Positions 33,687-42,839 are shown, numbered from the stretch's first letter. The stretch: DNA of 64,000 nt from Streptomyces caniscabiei (GCF_014930365.1 NZ_JABXWI010000012.1:47044-111043), one strand, 5' to 3'. Made by a program: numbers and translations. Notes: a model not told the origin generated them from the letters alone.

Positions 33687-34430
33687 ATGGCGAAGAGGCG
33701 CTTCAAGAACAAAAAGGTCCGGTACCTGGCGATCGGAGCCTCGCTCGTGACAGGTACGGCTGTCGCCGCCGTGCTTCTGCCGTCGGCCAGCGCGGCTGAG
33801 GAGTTGACGGCGGAACAGATCATCAAGAAGTGCGAGCGGGCCGAGGTACTGAACGGCAAGCAGCAGGACATCTTCGATTTCGGGGGCCACCCGGTGGCCG
33901 GCCCGAGCTTCGAGTCCGACAATTGCGATTTCGTCGAGACGAAATTCGAGACGTTCGACGGCCCCACGGAGAAGGTCACCGTGGACTTCCCGAACTGCGA
34001 GCCCAACGCCACCGAACCGTCGAAGGTGACCACCGAGTTCTCGAAGGCCGTGGGCCAGGGCGAGGGCAAGTACACCGCGACCCAGCAGGGTGCCCTCGGC
34101 GGTCTCTTCGGAGCCCTGAGCGGCGGCTGGGTGAAGCACAAGGGCACGCTGGACATGACGATCAAGACGGCCACCGCCAGCGAGTCGGAACAGCGGGAGG
34201 TCCCCGTCGGCAAGGTGATGCACGTGACGTTCACGCCGAAGATGCAGCGCATGACCGGCGAATGGCGCGTACGGATCGACGCCAACCCCGGCAGCTTCGC
34301 CGTGAACCCCTCCCCCGAGCAGAACCTCGTGGCCCCGGAGGTCGTCGAGGGCCCGGTCATCCTCGAGAGCGCCGCGGGCACGCCCGGCCTCGCCGACGGC
34401 ACCACGAAGGTCGTCCTGGAGGACTGCTGA
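33687..34430 (+). CDS. Secreted protein, possible ETX/aerolysin-like beta-pore former (1)
   Basis: 247 residues. The basic N-terminus (KRRFKNKKVRYLAIG), hydrophobic core and LPSASAAEE cleavage site form a signal peptide. Four Cys lie in the mature protein. Motifs NCDFVETKFETFDGPTEKVT and VPVGKVMHVTFTPKMQRMTG resemble the actinobacterial secreted family with an aerolysin/ETX-MTX2-like amphipathic hairpin, here around the Gly-rich GALGGLFGALSGGWVKHKG. This assignment is inferred from pattern, not alignment. The ATG is preceded by AAGGAGAGAG. It is paralogous to the following gene. Confidence 0.78.
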   Translation: MAKRRFKNKKVRYLAIGASLVTGTAVAAVLLPSASAAEELTAEQIIKKCERAEVLNGKQQDIFDFGGHPVAGPSFESDNCDFVETKFETFDGPTEKVTVDFPNCEPNATEPSKVTTEFSKAVGQGEGKYTATQQGALGGLFGALSGGWVKHKGTLDMTIKTATASESEQREVPVGKVMHVTFTPKMQRMTGEWRVRIDANPGSFAVNPSPEQNLVAPEVVEGPVILESAAGTPGLADGTTKVVLEDC

Positions 34431-34536
34431 CCTCCCATCCCCCGCTCCCCCCACCTCCTCTCCCCTCTCCCCACTCCCCCACTCCCCCTCCCCCCACCAG
34501 CTCTTTCCTCCCCACCTTTCCTCGCAGGAGACGCAC

Positions 34537-35328
34537 ATGACACGCACCGGGCGCAGCGGCAACCACCGCAGCAAGAAGAAGCGCATCACCCTCGCGCTGG
34601 CGCCGGTCGTCGCCCTCGGACTGGCCGTCCCGCTGATGTACAGCGCGGGCGCCGCCACCCCCGACGAGGTGGCCACCGACTGCCGCACGGACTCGGACAA
34701 ACTGGAGAACTGCGAGTTCGTCGACGTCCAGGTCAAGCGCGACAGCCTCGGCCCCAACGAGCGGGTCACCTCGGTGACCGACAACTGCGGGGTCAGCACC
34801 GCGGCGACCAAGACCTTCAGCGGCACGGCGTCCGTGACGCGCGTCATTCAGCTGGAGGACGGCTTCAACACGGACGGCAGCACGAAACTGGCGAGTTCCG
34901 TCTTCGAGATCGGCGTCAAGTTCGCCACCCAGGAGTTCAACATCAAGCGCGACGACACCACCTCGTCGTTCTCCTTCTCCCGGTCCGACACGGTCAAGGC
35001 GGACCACGTCGCCTTCTTCATGTGGTCCCACAAGCGCACGGACGTGAGCGGCTTCCTCAAAGCCACCTACAAGGAGGCCCAGGACGGCCAGAAGGTGTTC
35101 TTCTCGCCCAGCGAGAACGCCACCAGCGTCCACGTGTTCTACCCGCAACTGCTGCCCAGCGGAACGCCGGACGGCCGTCTGTGGCTGCGCAACGTGAAGT
35201 GCGACACGCCCCAGGCGAACGGCATCCTCAACAGTGAGGGAAGCGTCCGCGCCGAACCCGGATTCGACGAGGGTGGCGCGAACGTGACCGACATCGAGAT
35301 ACCGCTCTCCGAAGTCACCGTTCAGTAG
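34537..35328 (+). CDS. Secreted protein, possible ETX/aerolysin-like beta-pore former (2)
   Basis: 263 residues with a signal peptide (basic N-terminus, LALAPVVALGLAVPLMYSAGA). NCEFVDVQVKRDSLGPNERVT matches NCDFVETKFETFDGPTEKVT of the previous product, so the two are divergent paralogues. SSFSFSRSDTVKADHV and FFMWSHKRTDVSGFL are Ser/Thr-rich alternating strands typical of ETX/aerolysin-like folds. Cys pairs are conserved. It is 106 bases downstream of its partner and on the same strand; GCAGGAGA precedes the ATG. The pair ends at a strong terminator, indicating one transcript. Confidence 0.78.
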   Translation: MTRTGRSGNHRSKKKRITLALAPVVALGLAVPLMYSAGAATPDEVATDCRTDSDKLENCEFVDVQVKRDSLGPNERVTSVTDNCGVSTAATKTFSGTASVTRVIQLEDGFNTDGSTKLASSVFEIGVKFATQEFNIKRDDTTSSFSFSRSDTVKADHVAFFMWSHKRTDVSGFLKATYKEAQDGQKVFFSPSENATSVHVFYPQLLPSGTPDGRLWLRNVKCDTPQANGILNSEGSVRAEPGFDEGGANVTDIEIPLSEVTVQ

Positions 35329-35355
35329 CGGCTGCGCTCCTGAAGGAAAACCGAG

Positions 35356-35390
35356 TAATCCCCCGTGCTCAGCGCGGGGGATTATCTTTT
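35356..35390 (+). terminator. Rho-independent-type terminator
   Basis: A perfect 10-bp stem, TAATCCCCCG and CGGGGGATTA, at 35356-35365 and 35375-35384, with a 9-base loop and followed by TCTTTT. On the minus strand the stem is also followed by a TTTT run, so it could serve the convergent LuxR gene as well. It is the clearest terminator in the window. Confidence 0.9.
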
Positions 35391-35454
35391 GGGTCGCCGA
35401 AAGGACCGCCCGTGTGTTCCCTATGCGTTCCCGAATACGGTCAATCGGGCGTTC

Positions 35455-36210
35455 TCATATGCGAACTCCGGGGGCCGCTCCCAGCCAGCGCAGCACGGCT
35501 TCGGTACTGCCGCGGGCGTCCAGCTTGGCGTAGATGTTGCTGAGGTTGTTGCGGACGGTCTTCTCGCTCAGCGTCAGCCGCAGGCCGATCTCCTGGGCGC
35601 CGAGGCCGGTGGAGAGCAGCTCCATGATCTGGCGTTCGCGGGGCGAGAGCAGGGAGCGCAGGCGTTCCGTCTCCTGCCCGTGCTCCGGCAGCCGCCGTGC
35701 CGCGTCGCGGATGACGGCGCAGGCCACGGGCGAGAAGTACGTGTGGCCGACCGTGGCGGCCACGACCGCGGAGGACAGCATGCAGGTGCAGTAGTCGCCC
35801 TCGACCAGATAGCCGGCCCCGCCCCGGAACACCCCCACCACCGTGTCGGGATCCTGCCGGGGGCTGACGACGATCACCGGGGCGCTCATGGACCCCATGG
35901 CCTTCAGCAGCCCCGCGAACGACTCCGAGGGGTCCTCGCAGCGCAGGACCACGACGTCCGCCTCGGTCTCGCGGAGTTCACGGTAGGGCGGCGGGACGAG
36001 GAGCGCGCTGCTGACGTACCGGTCGTCGGGGGCCGGCCAGTCGTCGTGCGGCCACCGGCCCGGGGCACAGGCCAGGGCGACCGACAGGCCCGGGGACGAG
36101 GGCGCCGGCCGGCGGGGCGGGTGTGCCGGGAGGTGGGAGGGGCGTGCGGTAACAGCTGAAACGGGGGTGCCTGCGTGCTGGGACGTTCTGACGTGCCGGG
36201 GGGATCGCAC
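35455..36210 (-). CDS. LuxR-family transcriptional regulator without receiver Asp
   Basis: 251 residues. Residues about 187-240 are a LuxR/FixJ helix-turn-helix (LSPRERQIMELLSTGLGAQE, then LSEKTVRNNLSNIYAKL). The N-terminal part looks like a response-regulator receiver, but where the phospho-acceptor Asp is expected (VVVLRCED) there is Arg. It is therefore probably not phosphorylated there (an atypical regulator). The N-terminal 40 residues are poorly conserved. GTG start at 36210 with AAGGA some 9 bases upstream. It is convergent with the secreted-protein genes and divergent from the nucleotidyltransferase. Confidence 0.85.
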   Translation of the reverse strand: MRSPRHVRTSQHAGTPVSAVTARPSHLPAHPPRRPAPSSPGLSVALACAPGRWPHDDWPAPDDRYVSSALLVPPPYRELRETEADVVVLRCEDPSESFAGLLKAMGSMSAPVIVVSPRQDPDTVVGVFRGGAGYLVEGDYCTCMLSSAVVAATVGHTYFSPVACAVIRDAARRLPEHGQETERLRSLLSPRERQIMELLSTGLGAQEIGLRLTLSEKTVRNNLSNIYAKLDARGSTEAVLRWLGAAPGVRI

Positions 36211-36569
36211 CTCGCGTGTCCTTCCGCCGAAGCCATGACTCCCCTACATACGTGACTCCGGCGTCAGTTGTTCGAAGTTTCAAGGACGAAAAGCCGAGCT
36301 GTCTGACAGGTTGCCGCCCCGGTCGCGGCGACGGCCGAAACCTGGCTGTCCCGAACTCCCCTACGTCAAGCGCGAGTTCAGGTGGTCGTCGACCGGGACG
36401 CGCGTGGAGCCTGGACTGGTGAGGCGGCCGGGCGGGCGGTAGGGTCCGGGCGTGCGTTGATCTGCCGGGCGGTGGCCGAGCGCCACCACAGAGGGTGCGG
36501 GCGCCCCCGACGAGTCCCTGGGCCGCCCGGTTCGGCATACCCGTCGTCCATGACACCGGAGATCACGCC
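36211..36569. other. Intergenic region between divergent LuxR and nucleotidyltransferase genes
   Basis: About 359 bases. GC content drops near 36240-36300, upstream of the LuxR gene, as expected for a promoter, but I cannot place -35/-10 boxes with confidence. A small hairpin, GGTGGC-CGAGC-GCCACC, lies at 36471-36487. The words CTCCCCTACATACG and CTCCCCTACGTCAAG repeat at about 36239 and 36356. No gene was seen. Confidence 0.35.
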
Positions 36570-37349
36570 ATGACCGCTGAGCGGCCCTTCATGTCCCACG
36601 AGATGCCCTACGGCACGTCCCCTGCCGTGCCCTACGACGCGTTCGTCGAACTCGCCACCGCCGACCCCGCTGTCGTCGGCCTCGTCCTCAAGGGCTCCCG
36701 AGCCCATGAGGGCATGACCACCGAGCACTCCGACCACGATCTGTACGTCGTCCTCGCCGACGGCGCGACGACGGAGCTCACCCGGTTCGCGGGACACCGC
36801 ACGCCGGGCCTCGATCTCGTCGTCCTCACCCTCGACGCGTTCCGCGCCGCCGGGATGCCCGGCTTCGAGCGGTACGCCCTCGCTCGCGCCCGGGTCGTGC
36901 TCGACCGGCTGGACGGAGGGATCGACCGGATCCTGTCCGCCAAAGCCCGGCTCGACGCCGACGAGGCCCACGGGGAGGCGGCCGCGTACCTCGACGCCTA
37001 CGCCAACTCCCTGTACCGCTCGGTCAAGAATGCCCGCGACGGCCTCCCTCTCGCGGCCCGCCTGGACGCCGCCGACAGCGTCCGCTTCCTCCTGGAACTC
37101 CTCTTCGCCCTCGACCGACGCCCCCGCCCGTACAACAAGTACCTGCACTGGGAGCTGTCCCGCTTCCCGCTCCCCGATTGGGACACCGGCCACCTCCTCG
37201 GCACCGTGTCCCACATCGCGGCGACGGGCGACGTGCCCGCACAGCGCGACCTGTTCACCCGGGTCGAGGCCGTGGCCCGGGACGCCGGGCACGGAGCGGT
37301 ACTGGACGACTGGGGGCATGACCTGCGCCTGATGAGGCCGCGGCGGTGA
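36570..37349 (+). CDS. Nucleotidyltransferase-fold protein
   Basis: 259 residues. GLVLKGSRAHEGMTTEHSDHDLYVV is the GS(R)-x9-11-D-x-D signature of the Pol-beta-like nucleotidyltransferases, which includes antibiotic adenylyltransferases and MNT-type toxin/antitoxin enzymes. The C-terminal half is a helical domain (FLLELLFALDRRPRPYNKYL) like that of aminoglycoside and lincosamide nucleotidyltransferases. The substrate is unknown; an antibiotic-modifying function is possible but not shown. ATG 36570 with GGAG 9 bases upstream. Confidence 0.75.
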   Translation: MTAERPFMSHEMPYGTSPAVPYDAFVELATADPAVVGLVLKGSRAHEGMTTEHSDHDLYVVLADGATTELTRFAGHRTPGLDLVVLTLDAFRAAGMPGFERYALARARVVLDRLDGGIDRILSAKARLDADEAHGEAAAYLDAYANSLYRSVKNARDGLPLAARLDAADSVRFLLELLFALDRRPRPYNKYLHWELSRFPLPDWDTGHLLGTVSHIAATGDVPAQRDLFTRVEAVARDAGHGAVLDDWGHDLRLMRPRR

Positions 37350-37394
37350 CCGCTCCACCGGGGGCCGGCGGCAGGCTCTCCGCACCCCGGCCCC

Positions 37395-38330
37395 TCACAG
37401 CAGTGGAGCCACCGATTCACCGAACTGGCCCATCTGGTCGTTGAGTTCAGCGGCGTCGCGGCTCCGGAACCGCACCTGGATCTGATCCACGCCCATCGCC
37501 CCGTACGCGCGCAAGGACTCGGCGATCGCGGCCGGGCTCCCGGTGAGGGTGCGGCGCCCCACGTCCCATCCCGGCTCGCCCACGTACAGCGGCTCGGTGA
37601 TCGCGCCGACGGTGAAGGGGCCGGTGGCGCCGACCTCCTCCCGCAGCCGCCGGAGCCGGGCGATCTGGGCCGGGAGGCGGTCGCGCGGGTCGCCCTGCGG
37701 CAGCCAGCCGTCGCCCCGGACGGCGGCCCGGCGGACGGCGGCGGGGGACGAGCCGCCGACCCACACCGGGACGCGGTCCTGGGCCGGGCGGGGCCGCTGG
37801 CCCAGATCCTCGAAGTCGTACAACTTGCCGTGGTGGGACGGGAATTCGTCGGGTCCGAGCGCCGCGCGCAGAGCGTCCAGGCACTCGTCCAGGACCGCTC
37901 CCCGCCGGTCGAAGTCCACCCCCAGCGCCTCGAACTCCTCCCGTACGTGCCCGGCGCCCACCCCGAGGATCAGCCGGCCGCCGGAGAGGTGGTCGAGGGT
38001 GGCGTACTGCTTCGCCGTGAGGAGCGGGTGGCGCAGGCCGACGACCGCGACATGGCTGAGCAGCCGCACCCGTTCGGTGACGGCGGCCAGGTGGGCGAGC
38101 GTGGCGACCGGGTCGTACCAGACCGTGCCCATCGCGGGCGCGAGACGGCGCGGGATGGCGACATGGTCGCAGACGGCGAGATACGCGAACCCCGCCCGAT
38201 CGGCGGCCCGCGCGACCTCCCCCAGCTCCGCCGCCCCGGCGCCCGCCTCCCAGGGCTCGGCGTAGAGGGTGCTCTGGGACTGGACGGGGAGCTGCATCCC
38301 GTAGCGGAGCCCGGCCCCACCCCCGGTCAA
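37395..38330 (-). CDS. LLM class F420-dependent oxidoreductase
   Basis: About 311 residues of the luciferase-like TIM barrel: RYGMQLPVQSQSTLYAEPWE, AYLAVCDHVAIPRR, HPLLTAKQYATLDHLSGGRL, and VWVGGSSPAAVRRAAVRGDG. TTG 38330 is chosen because its GGGGAG lies 6 bases upstream and it overlaps the preceding stop as TTGA. The nearest ATG (38297) would cut off the first beta strand. It is coupled to the amidohydrolase upstream, under operator E. Substrate unknown; probably a step in the same pathway. Confidence 0.87.
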   Translation of the reverse strand: MTGGGAGLRYGMQLPVQSQSTLYAEPWEAGAGAAELGEVARAADRAGFAYLAVCDHVAIPRRLAPAMGTVWYDPVATLAHLAAVTERVRLLSHVAVVGLRHPLLTAKQYATLDHLSGGRLILGVGAGHVREEFEALGVDFDRRGAVLDECLDALRAALGPDEFPSHHGKLYDFEDLGQRPRPAQDRVPVWVGGSSPAAVRRAAVRGDGWLPQGDPRDRLPAQIARLRRLREEVGATGPFTVGAITEPLYVGEPGWDVGRRTLTGSPAAIAESLRAYGAMGVDQIQVRFRSRDAAELNDQMGQFGESVAPLL

Positions 38331-39610
38331 CGCGCGCTCCCCGGCCCCGCCCACAACCCGTCCTCCGTCAGCCCCAGCAGTTCGATCGCGTTCCGGCGCA
38401 CGATCCGGTCCACCACGTCCGGGTCCAGGTGGCCCATCTGGGCCTCGCCGACCTGGCGGGACTCGGGCCAGGTGGAGTCGGAGTGGGGGTAGTCGGTCTC
38501 GTAGAGGACGTTGCCGACGCCGATCGCGTCCAGGTTGCGGAGCCCGAACGCGTCGTCGAAGAAGCAGCCGTAGACGTGGTCGGCGAACAGTTCCGACGGC
38601 GGGCGGTGGACCTTGTCCGCGACGCCGCCCCAGCCACGGTTCTCCTCCCAGACGACGTCCGCGCGCTCCAGGATGTACGGGATCCAGCCGATCTGGCCCT
38701 CGGCGTACATGACCCTGAGGTTCGGGAAGCGCTCGAACTTGCCGCTCATCAGCCAGTCGACCATCGAGAAGCAGCAGTTGGCGAAGGTGATGGTGGAGCC
38801 GACGGCGGGCGGCGCGTCCGCTGAGGTGGAGGGCATACGGCTGGAGGAGCCGATGTGCATGGCGACGACCGTGCCGGTCTCGTCGCAGGCGGCGAGGAAG
38901 GGGTCCCAGTCGTCGGTGTGGACGGAGGGGAGGCCCAGGTGCGGGGGTATCTCGGAGAAGGCCACCGCCCGGACGCCGCGCGCCGCGTTCCTGCGCACCT
39001 CCGCCGCCGCCAGCTCCGCGTCCCACAGCGGGATGAGGGTGAGCGGGATGAGCCGCCCCCGCGCCTCGGGGCCGCACCACTCCTCCACCATCCAGTCGTT
39101 GTACGCCCGGACGCCGAGCAGCCCCAGTTCACGGTCCGCGGCCTCGGTGAAGGTCTGGCCGCAGAAGCGCGGGAAGGTCGGGAAGCAGAGGGCCGACTGG
39201 ACGTGGTTGACGTCCATGTCGGCGAGCCGCTGCGCGACGTCGTACGAGCCCGGGCGCATCTGCTCGTACGTGATGATCTCCAGCTTGATCTCGTCCCTGG
39301 AGTAGCCGACGGCGGTGTCGAGGCGGGTCAGCGGGCGGTGCAGGTCCTCGTAGACCCACCAGTCGCCGATGGGGCCGTCGTCGCCGGGGGCGCCCATCAC
39401 GGGCTTGAAGCGGCCGCCGAGGAACGTCATCTCCTTCAGCGGCGCTCGGACCACCCGGGGGCCCGTGTCCAGGTACTTCTTGGGGAGCCGGTCCTGCCAG
39501 ACGTGCGGGGGCTCCACCGTGTGGTCGTCGACGGAGATGATCTTCGGGAAGGGGGCGGGTGCGGGGGTGGGGCTGTCGGGATCCGTGGCGCTCGTCTCCA
39601 AGGTGTCCAT
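38327..39610 (-). CDS. Amidohydrolase-2 family metal-dependent hydrolase
   Basis: 427 residues of the amidohydrolase_2/ACMSD-like family (TIM barrel). ISVDDHTVEPPHVWQDRLPKKY is the N-terminal metal-binding segment, and DMDVNHVQSALCFPTFPRF, AMHIGSSSRMPS, YAEGQIGWIPYILERADVVW and YETDYPHSDSTWPESR are conserved. It would act as a decarboxylase or hydrolase on a ring or side-chain carboxylate. Operator E lies 21 bases upstream of ATG 39610, so it is repressor-controlled. It is translationally coupled to the LLM gene. Confidence 0.9.
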   Translation of the reverse strand: MDTLETSATDPDSPTPAPAPFPKIISVDDHTVEPPHVWQDRLPKKYLDTGPRVVRAPLKEMTFLGGRFKPVMGAPGDDGPIGDWWVYEDLHRPLTRLDTAVGYSRDEIKLEIITYEQMRPGSYDVAQRLADMDVNHVQSALCFPTFPRFCGQTFTEAADRELGLLGVRAYNDWMVEEWCGPEARGRLIPLTLIPLWDAELAAAEVRRNAARGVRAVAFSEIPPHLGLPSVHTDDWDPFLAACDETGTVVAMHIGSSSRMPSTSADAPPAVGSTITFANCCFSMVDWLMSGKFERFPNLRVMYAEGQIGWIPYILERADVVWEENRGWGGVADKVHRPPSELFADHVYGCFFDDAFGLRNLDAIGVGNVLYETDYPHSDSTWPESRQVGEAQMGHLDPDVVDRIVRRNAIELLGLTEDGLWAGPGSAR

Positions 39611-39630
39611 GTCCGTCACGGTAGCGCTGA

Positions 39631-39647
39631 TCTGACGGTCCGTCAGT
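39631..39647. promoter_or_regulatory. Palindromic operator, site E
   Basis: T-CTGACG-GTC-CGTCAG-T, a perfect 6-3-6 repeat immediately upstream of the amidohydrolase gene (minus strand). The site lies where it would overlap the transcription start. Confidence 0.8.
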
Positions 39648-39833
39648 AATGCGGCCGTGACTCTCCGGGCCTCCGCCCGCCTCCCCTTCGCCGAGCGCGC
39701 ATGGGTGAGGAAACCCTGTGTGGGCCTGGTGACATCCCCCGTCGCTCCCTGTGATCGAGCTCTCCCACGGCTGACGGATCCGCCATGAACAAGGCAAACT
39801 GGCTCGGGTAACAAGGAGGCTTGGGGGACGTCG

Positions 39834-42800
39834 ATGGGTGGTGAACCGGGAGTGCCGGAGAGCGGTGTGCCTCGCGTGCCGGAGCAAAGGGCTGCCATGG
39901 ACGCCCCGGCTCCGGAACCGGCCCCCCACTTGTCGGACGAGTTGCGCTTCGCCGTGCTCGGACCGGTGCGGGCCTGGCGCGGCGCCGAGCCCCTGGCCAC
40001 CGGTTCGCCCCAGCAACGCGCCCTGCTGGCCGCGCTGTTGCTGCGTGAGGGCCGTACGGCCACCGCGCACGAGCTGATCGACGCGCTGTGGGGCGACGAC
40101 CCGCCCTCGCAGGCGCTGGCGGCGGTCCGCACGTACGCCTCCCGGCTGCGCAAGGTGCTCACCCCCGGCGTCCTGGTCAGCGAGTCCGGCGGCTACGCGG
40201 TCCGCGCGCTGCCCGGCGGCGCGCTGGACCTGGCCGTGGCCCAGGAACTGGCCGCCGACGCCGACAAGGCCCGGTCCTCCGGGGATCTGTGCCAGGCCCG
40301 CGCACTGCTGAACGAGGCGCTCGGGCTGTGGGACGGGGAGGTACTGGCGAGCGTGCCGGGGCCGTACGCGGAGACCCAGCGGGCCCGTCTGGAGGAGTGG
40401 CGGCTCCAACTGGTCGAGTCCCGGCTGGACATGGACCTGGAGCAGGGCTGCCACGCGGAGGCGGTCTCCGAGCTGACCGCGCTCACCGCCGCACACCCGT
40501 TGCGGGAGCGACTGCGCGAACTGCTGATGCTGGCGCTGTACCGCAGCGGCCGGCAGGCGGAGGCCCTGGCTGTCTACGCCGACACCCGCCGCCTGCTCGC
40601 CGACGAACTGGGCGTGGACCCCCGTCCGGACCTGCGCGGGTTGCAGCAGCGCATCCTCCAGGCGGACCCCGGTCTCGCGGAGCCCTCCGCACCCCTCGCC
40701 CCGGAGACCGGCGCGACCCCCGTACGGCCCGCCCAACTGCCCGCCACGGTTCCGGACTTCACCGGACGCGCCGCCTTCGTGAACGCCCTGAGCGCGGTGC
40801 TGACGGAGGCGTCCGGCGCCGAGGGCCAGGTGATGTCGGTGTCCGCGCTGGCGGGTATCGGCGGCGTGGGCAAGACGACGCTCGCCGTGCACGTGGCCCA
40901 CCGGGCCCGGTCGGCCTTCCCCGACGGACAGCTGTACGTCGACCTCCAGGGCGCCGGCTCCCGCCCCGCCGAGCCGGAGACGGTCCTCGGCTCGTTCCTG
41001 CGGGCGCTCGGCACCGCCGACTCCGCGATCCCGGACTCCCTGGAGGAGCGGGCCGCGCTGTACCGGTCGGTGCTGGACGGCCGCCGGGTCCTGGTCCTGC
41101 TCGACAACGCGCGCGACGCGGCCCAGGTACGTCCGCTGCTGCCCGGCACGGCGGGGTGCGCGGCCCTGGTCACCGCCCGGGTACGGATGGTGGACCTGGC
41201 TGGCGCCCACCTCGTCGACCTCGACGTGATGTCGCCGGACGAGGCGTTGCAACTCTTCACGAAGATCGTCGGCCAGGAGCGCGTCGCGGCGGAGCGCGAG
41301 GCCGCGCTCGACGTCGTCGCGGCCTGCGGTTTCCTGCCGCTGGCCATCCGTATCGCCGCGTCCCGCCTGGCGGCGCGCAGGACGTGGACGGTCTCCGTCC
41401 TCGCCGCCAAACTCGCCGACGAGCGGCGCCGGCTGGACGAGCTGCAGGCCGGGGACCTGGCCGTGAAGGCCACCTTCGAGCTGGGCTACGGCCAGCTCGA
41501 GCCCGCCCAGGCCCGCGCCTTTCGCCTCCTCGGCCTCGCGGACGGCCCGGACATCTCCCTGGCCGCCGCGGCCGCCGTACTGGACCTGCCGCCGGACGAC
41601 ACCGAGGACGTCCTGGAGACCCTCGTCGACACCTCCCTCCTGGAATCCGCCGCCCCCGGCCGCTACCGCTTCCACGATCTCGTCCGCCTCTACGCGCGTG
41701 CATGCGCCGAACGCGACGAACAGCCGCCGAGCGAGCGGACGGCGGCGATGTCACGGCTGCTGGACTTCTATCTGGCGACGGCGACGCGGGTGTACGCGAT
41801 CGAGCGGCCCGGGGACCGGACGGTCGCGCATCTGGAGAGGAGCCAGTACGCCGGCCGGGAGTTCGCCTCCGCCTCGGACGCGCTGGACTGGCTGCACGCG
41901 GAGGCGGAGCCGCTGCTCGCGTGCGTGCAGCAGTCCCTGGGGGCATCCACACTGCGGCGGGCCGTCGACCTCCTGCTGGCCACCATCGATCTGGCCGAGT
42001 CCGGCGCCGGTTCGCGCCGCTACGAAACGACCGCGCTCGCCGCTCGGGACGCGGCCGCGGCGCTCGGGGACGCGCACGCCGAGACCCGGGCACGCATCAC
42101 GCTGGCGCAGGTCCTCAGCCAGGCGGGGCGTTTCGACGAGGCGGAGCAGGAGGCCGCGCGCGCCGATCTCGTGAACGGGACGGCTGAGGACCCCTGGACG
42201 AGCGGCACCGCCCCCAACCAGCTGGGCATCATCGCCAACTGCACCGCCCGCTTCCCGGACGCCGAGGTCTTCCTGCTCAGGGCCATCGAGGCGTTCCAGG
42301 CGGACGGCAACAAGCCCGGCGAGGCCAGCGCGGTGTGCAACCTGTCTCGTTCTCTCGCCTCGATGGGCCGCACCGCCAGGGCGGTCGAGCTCGCCCAGCG
42401 AGGCGTGGAGATCTACGACGAGCTGGGCCTGTCCCTACGCATCGCCAACGCCCGCTATGCCTCGGGGACCGTGCTCACGCAGGCGGGCCGGCTCCCGGAG
42501 GCCCTGGAGCAGCTCGACGCGGCACTGCGGATCTTCACCGAGAACCGTCAGCGGCTCTGGGAGGGGACGACTCATTTCCGGGTGGCCCAGGTCCACCTGG
42601 CGGCCCGTCGCCCCGCGCAGGCCGCCCGGCACGCCGAACAGGCGCTGGCGATCGGCTGCATCGGCGGCGACTGGATGAGGGCCAACGCCCTGACCCTGCT
42701 GGGCAGGGCCCTGGTGGCCCTCGGCCAGTCGGACCGGGCCCGTGCCTGCTGGCGCGAGGCGCTCACGATGTACGAGCAGTCCGGCTCGTCCGAGGCGGCG

Positions 42801-42839
42801 GAGGTGCGCGGGCTGCTCCACCCGCTCGCGGCGGCGTGA
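39834..42839 (+). CDS. afsR: AfsR-type SARP transcriptional activator
   Basis: 1001 residues, close to the 993-residue S. coelicolor AfsR. Residues about 36-285 are the SARP winged helix plus bacterial transcriptional activator domain (LRFAVLGPVRAWRGAEPL, SPQQRALLAALLLR, TYASRLRKVL). Residues about 300-620 are an NB-ARC ATPase with P-loop GIGGVGKTT (K347). The C-terminal 300 residues are TPR-like. AfsR, once phosphorylated by AfsK, activates afsS and so secondary metabolism (established in S. coelicolor). The adjacent AfsS-like gene and the SARP box strongly support the identity. Start ATG with GGGGGA 6 bases upstream. Confidence 0.9.
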   Translation: MGGEPGVPESGVPRVPEQRAAMDAPAPEPAPHLSDELRFAVLGPVRAWRGAEPLATGSPQQRALLAALLLREGRTATAHELIDALWGDDPPSQALAAVRTYASRLRKVLTPGVLVSESGGYAVRALPGGALDLAVAQELAADADKARSSGDLCQARALLNEALGLWDGEVLASVPGPYAETQRARLEEWRLQLVESRLDMDLEQGCHAEAVSELTALTAAHPLRERLRELLMLALYRSGRQAEALAVYADTRRLLADELGVDPRPDLRGLQQRILQADPGLAEPSAPLAPETGATPVRPAQLPATVPDFTGRAAFVNALSAVLTEASGAEGQVMSVSALAGIGGVGKTTLAVHVAHRARSAFPDGQLYVDLQGAGSRPAEPETVLGSFLRALGTADSAIPDSLEERAALYRSVLDGRRVLVLLDNARDAAQVRPLLPGTAGCAALVTARVRMVDLAGAHLVDLDVMSPDEALQLFTKIVGQERVAAEREAALDVVAACGFLPLAIRIAASRLAARRTWTVSVLAAKLADERRRLDELQAGDLAVKATFELGYGQLEPAQARAFRLLGLADGPDISLAAAAAVLDLPPDDTEDVLETLVDTSLLESAAPGRYRFHDLVRLYARACAERDEQPPSERTAAMSRLLDFYLATATRVYAIERPGDRTVAHLERSQYAGREFASASDALDWLHAEAEPLLACVQQSLGASTLRRAVDLLLATIDLAESGAGSRRYETTALAARDAAAALGDAHAETRARITLAQVLSQAGRFDEAEQEAARADLVNGTAEDPWTSGTAPNQLGIIANCTARFPDAEVFLLRAIEAFQADGNKPGEASAVCNLSRSLASMGRTARAVELAQRGVEIYDELGLSLRIANARYASGTVLTQAGRLPEALEQLDAALRIFTENRQRLWEGTTHFRVAQVHLAARRPAQAARHAEQALAIGCIGGDWMRANALTLLGRALVALGQSDRARACWREALTMYEQSGSSEAAEVRGLLHPLAAA

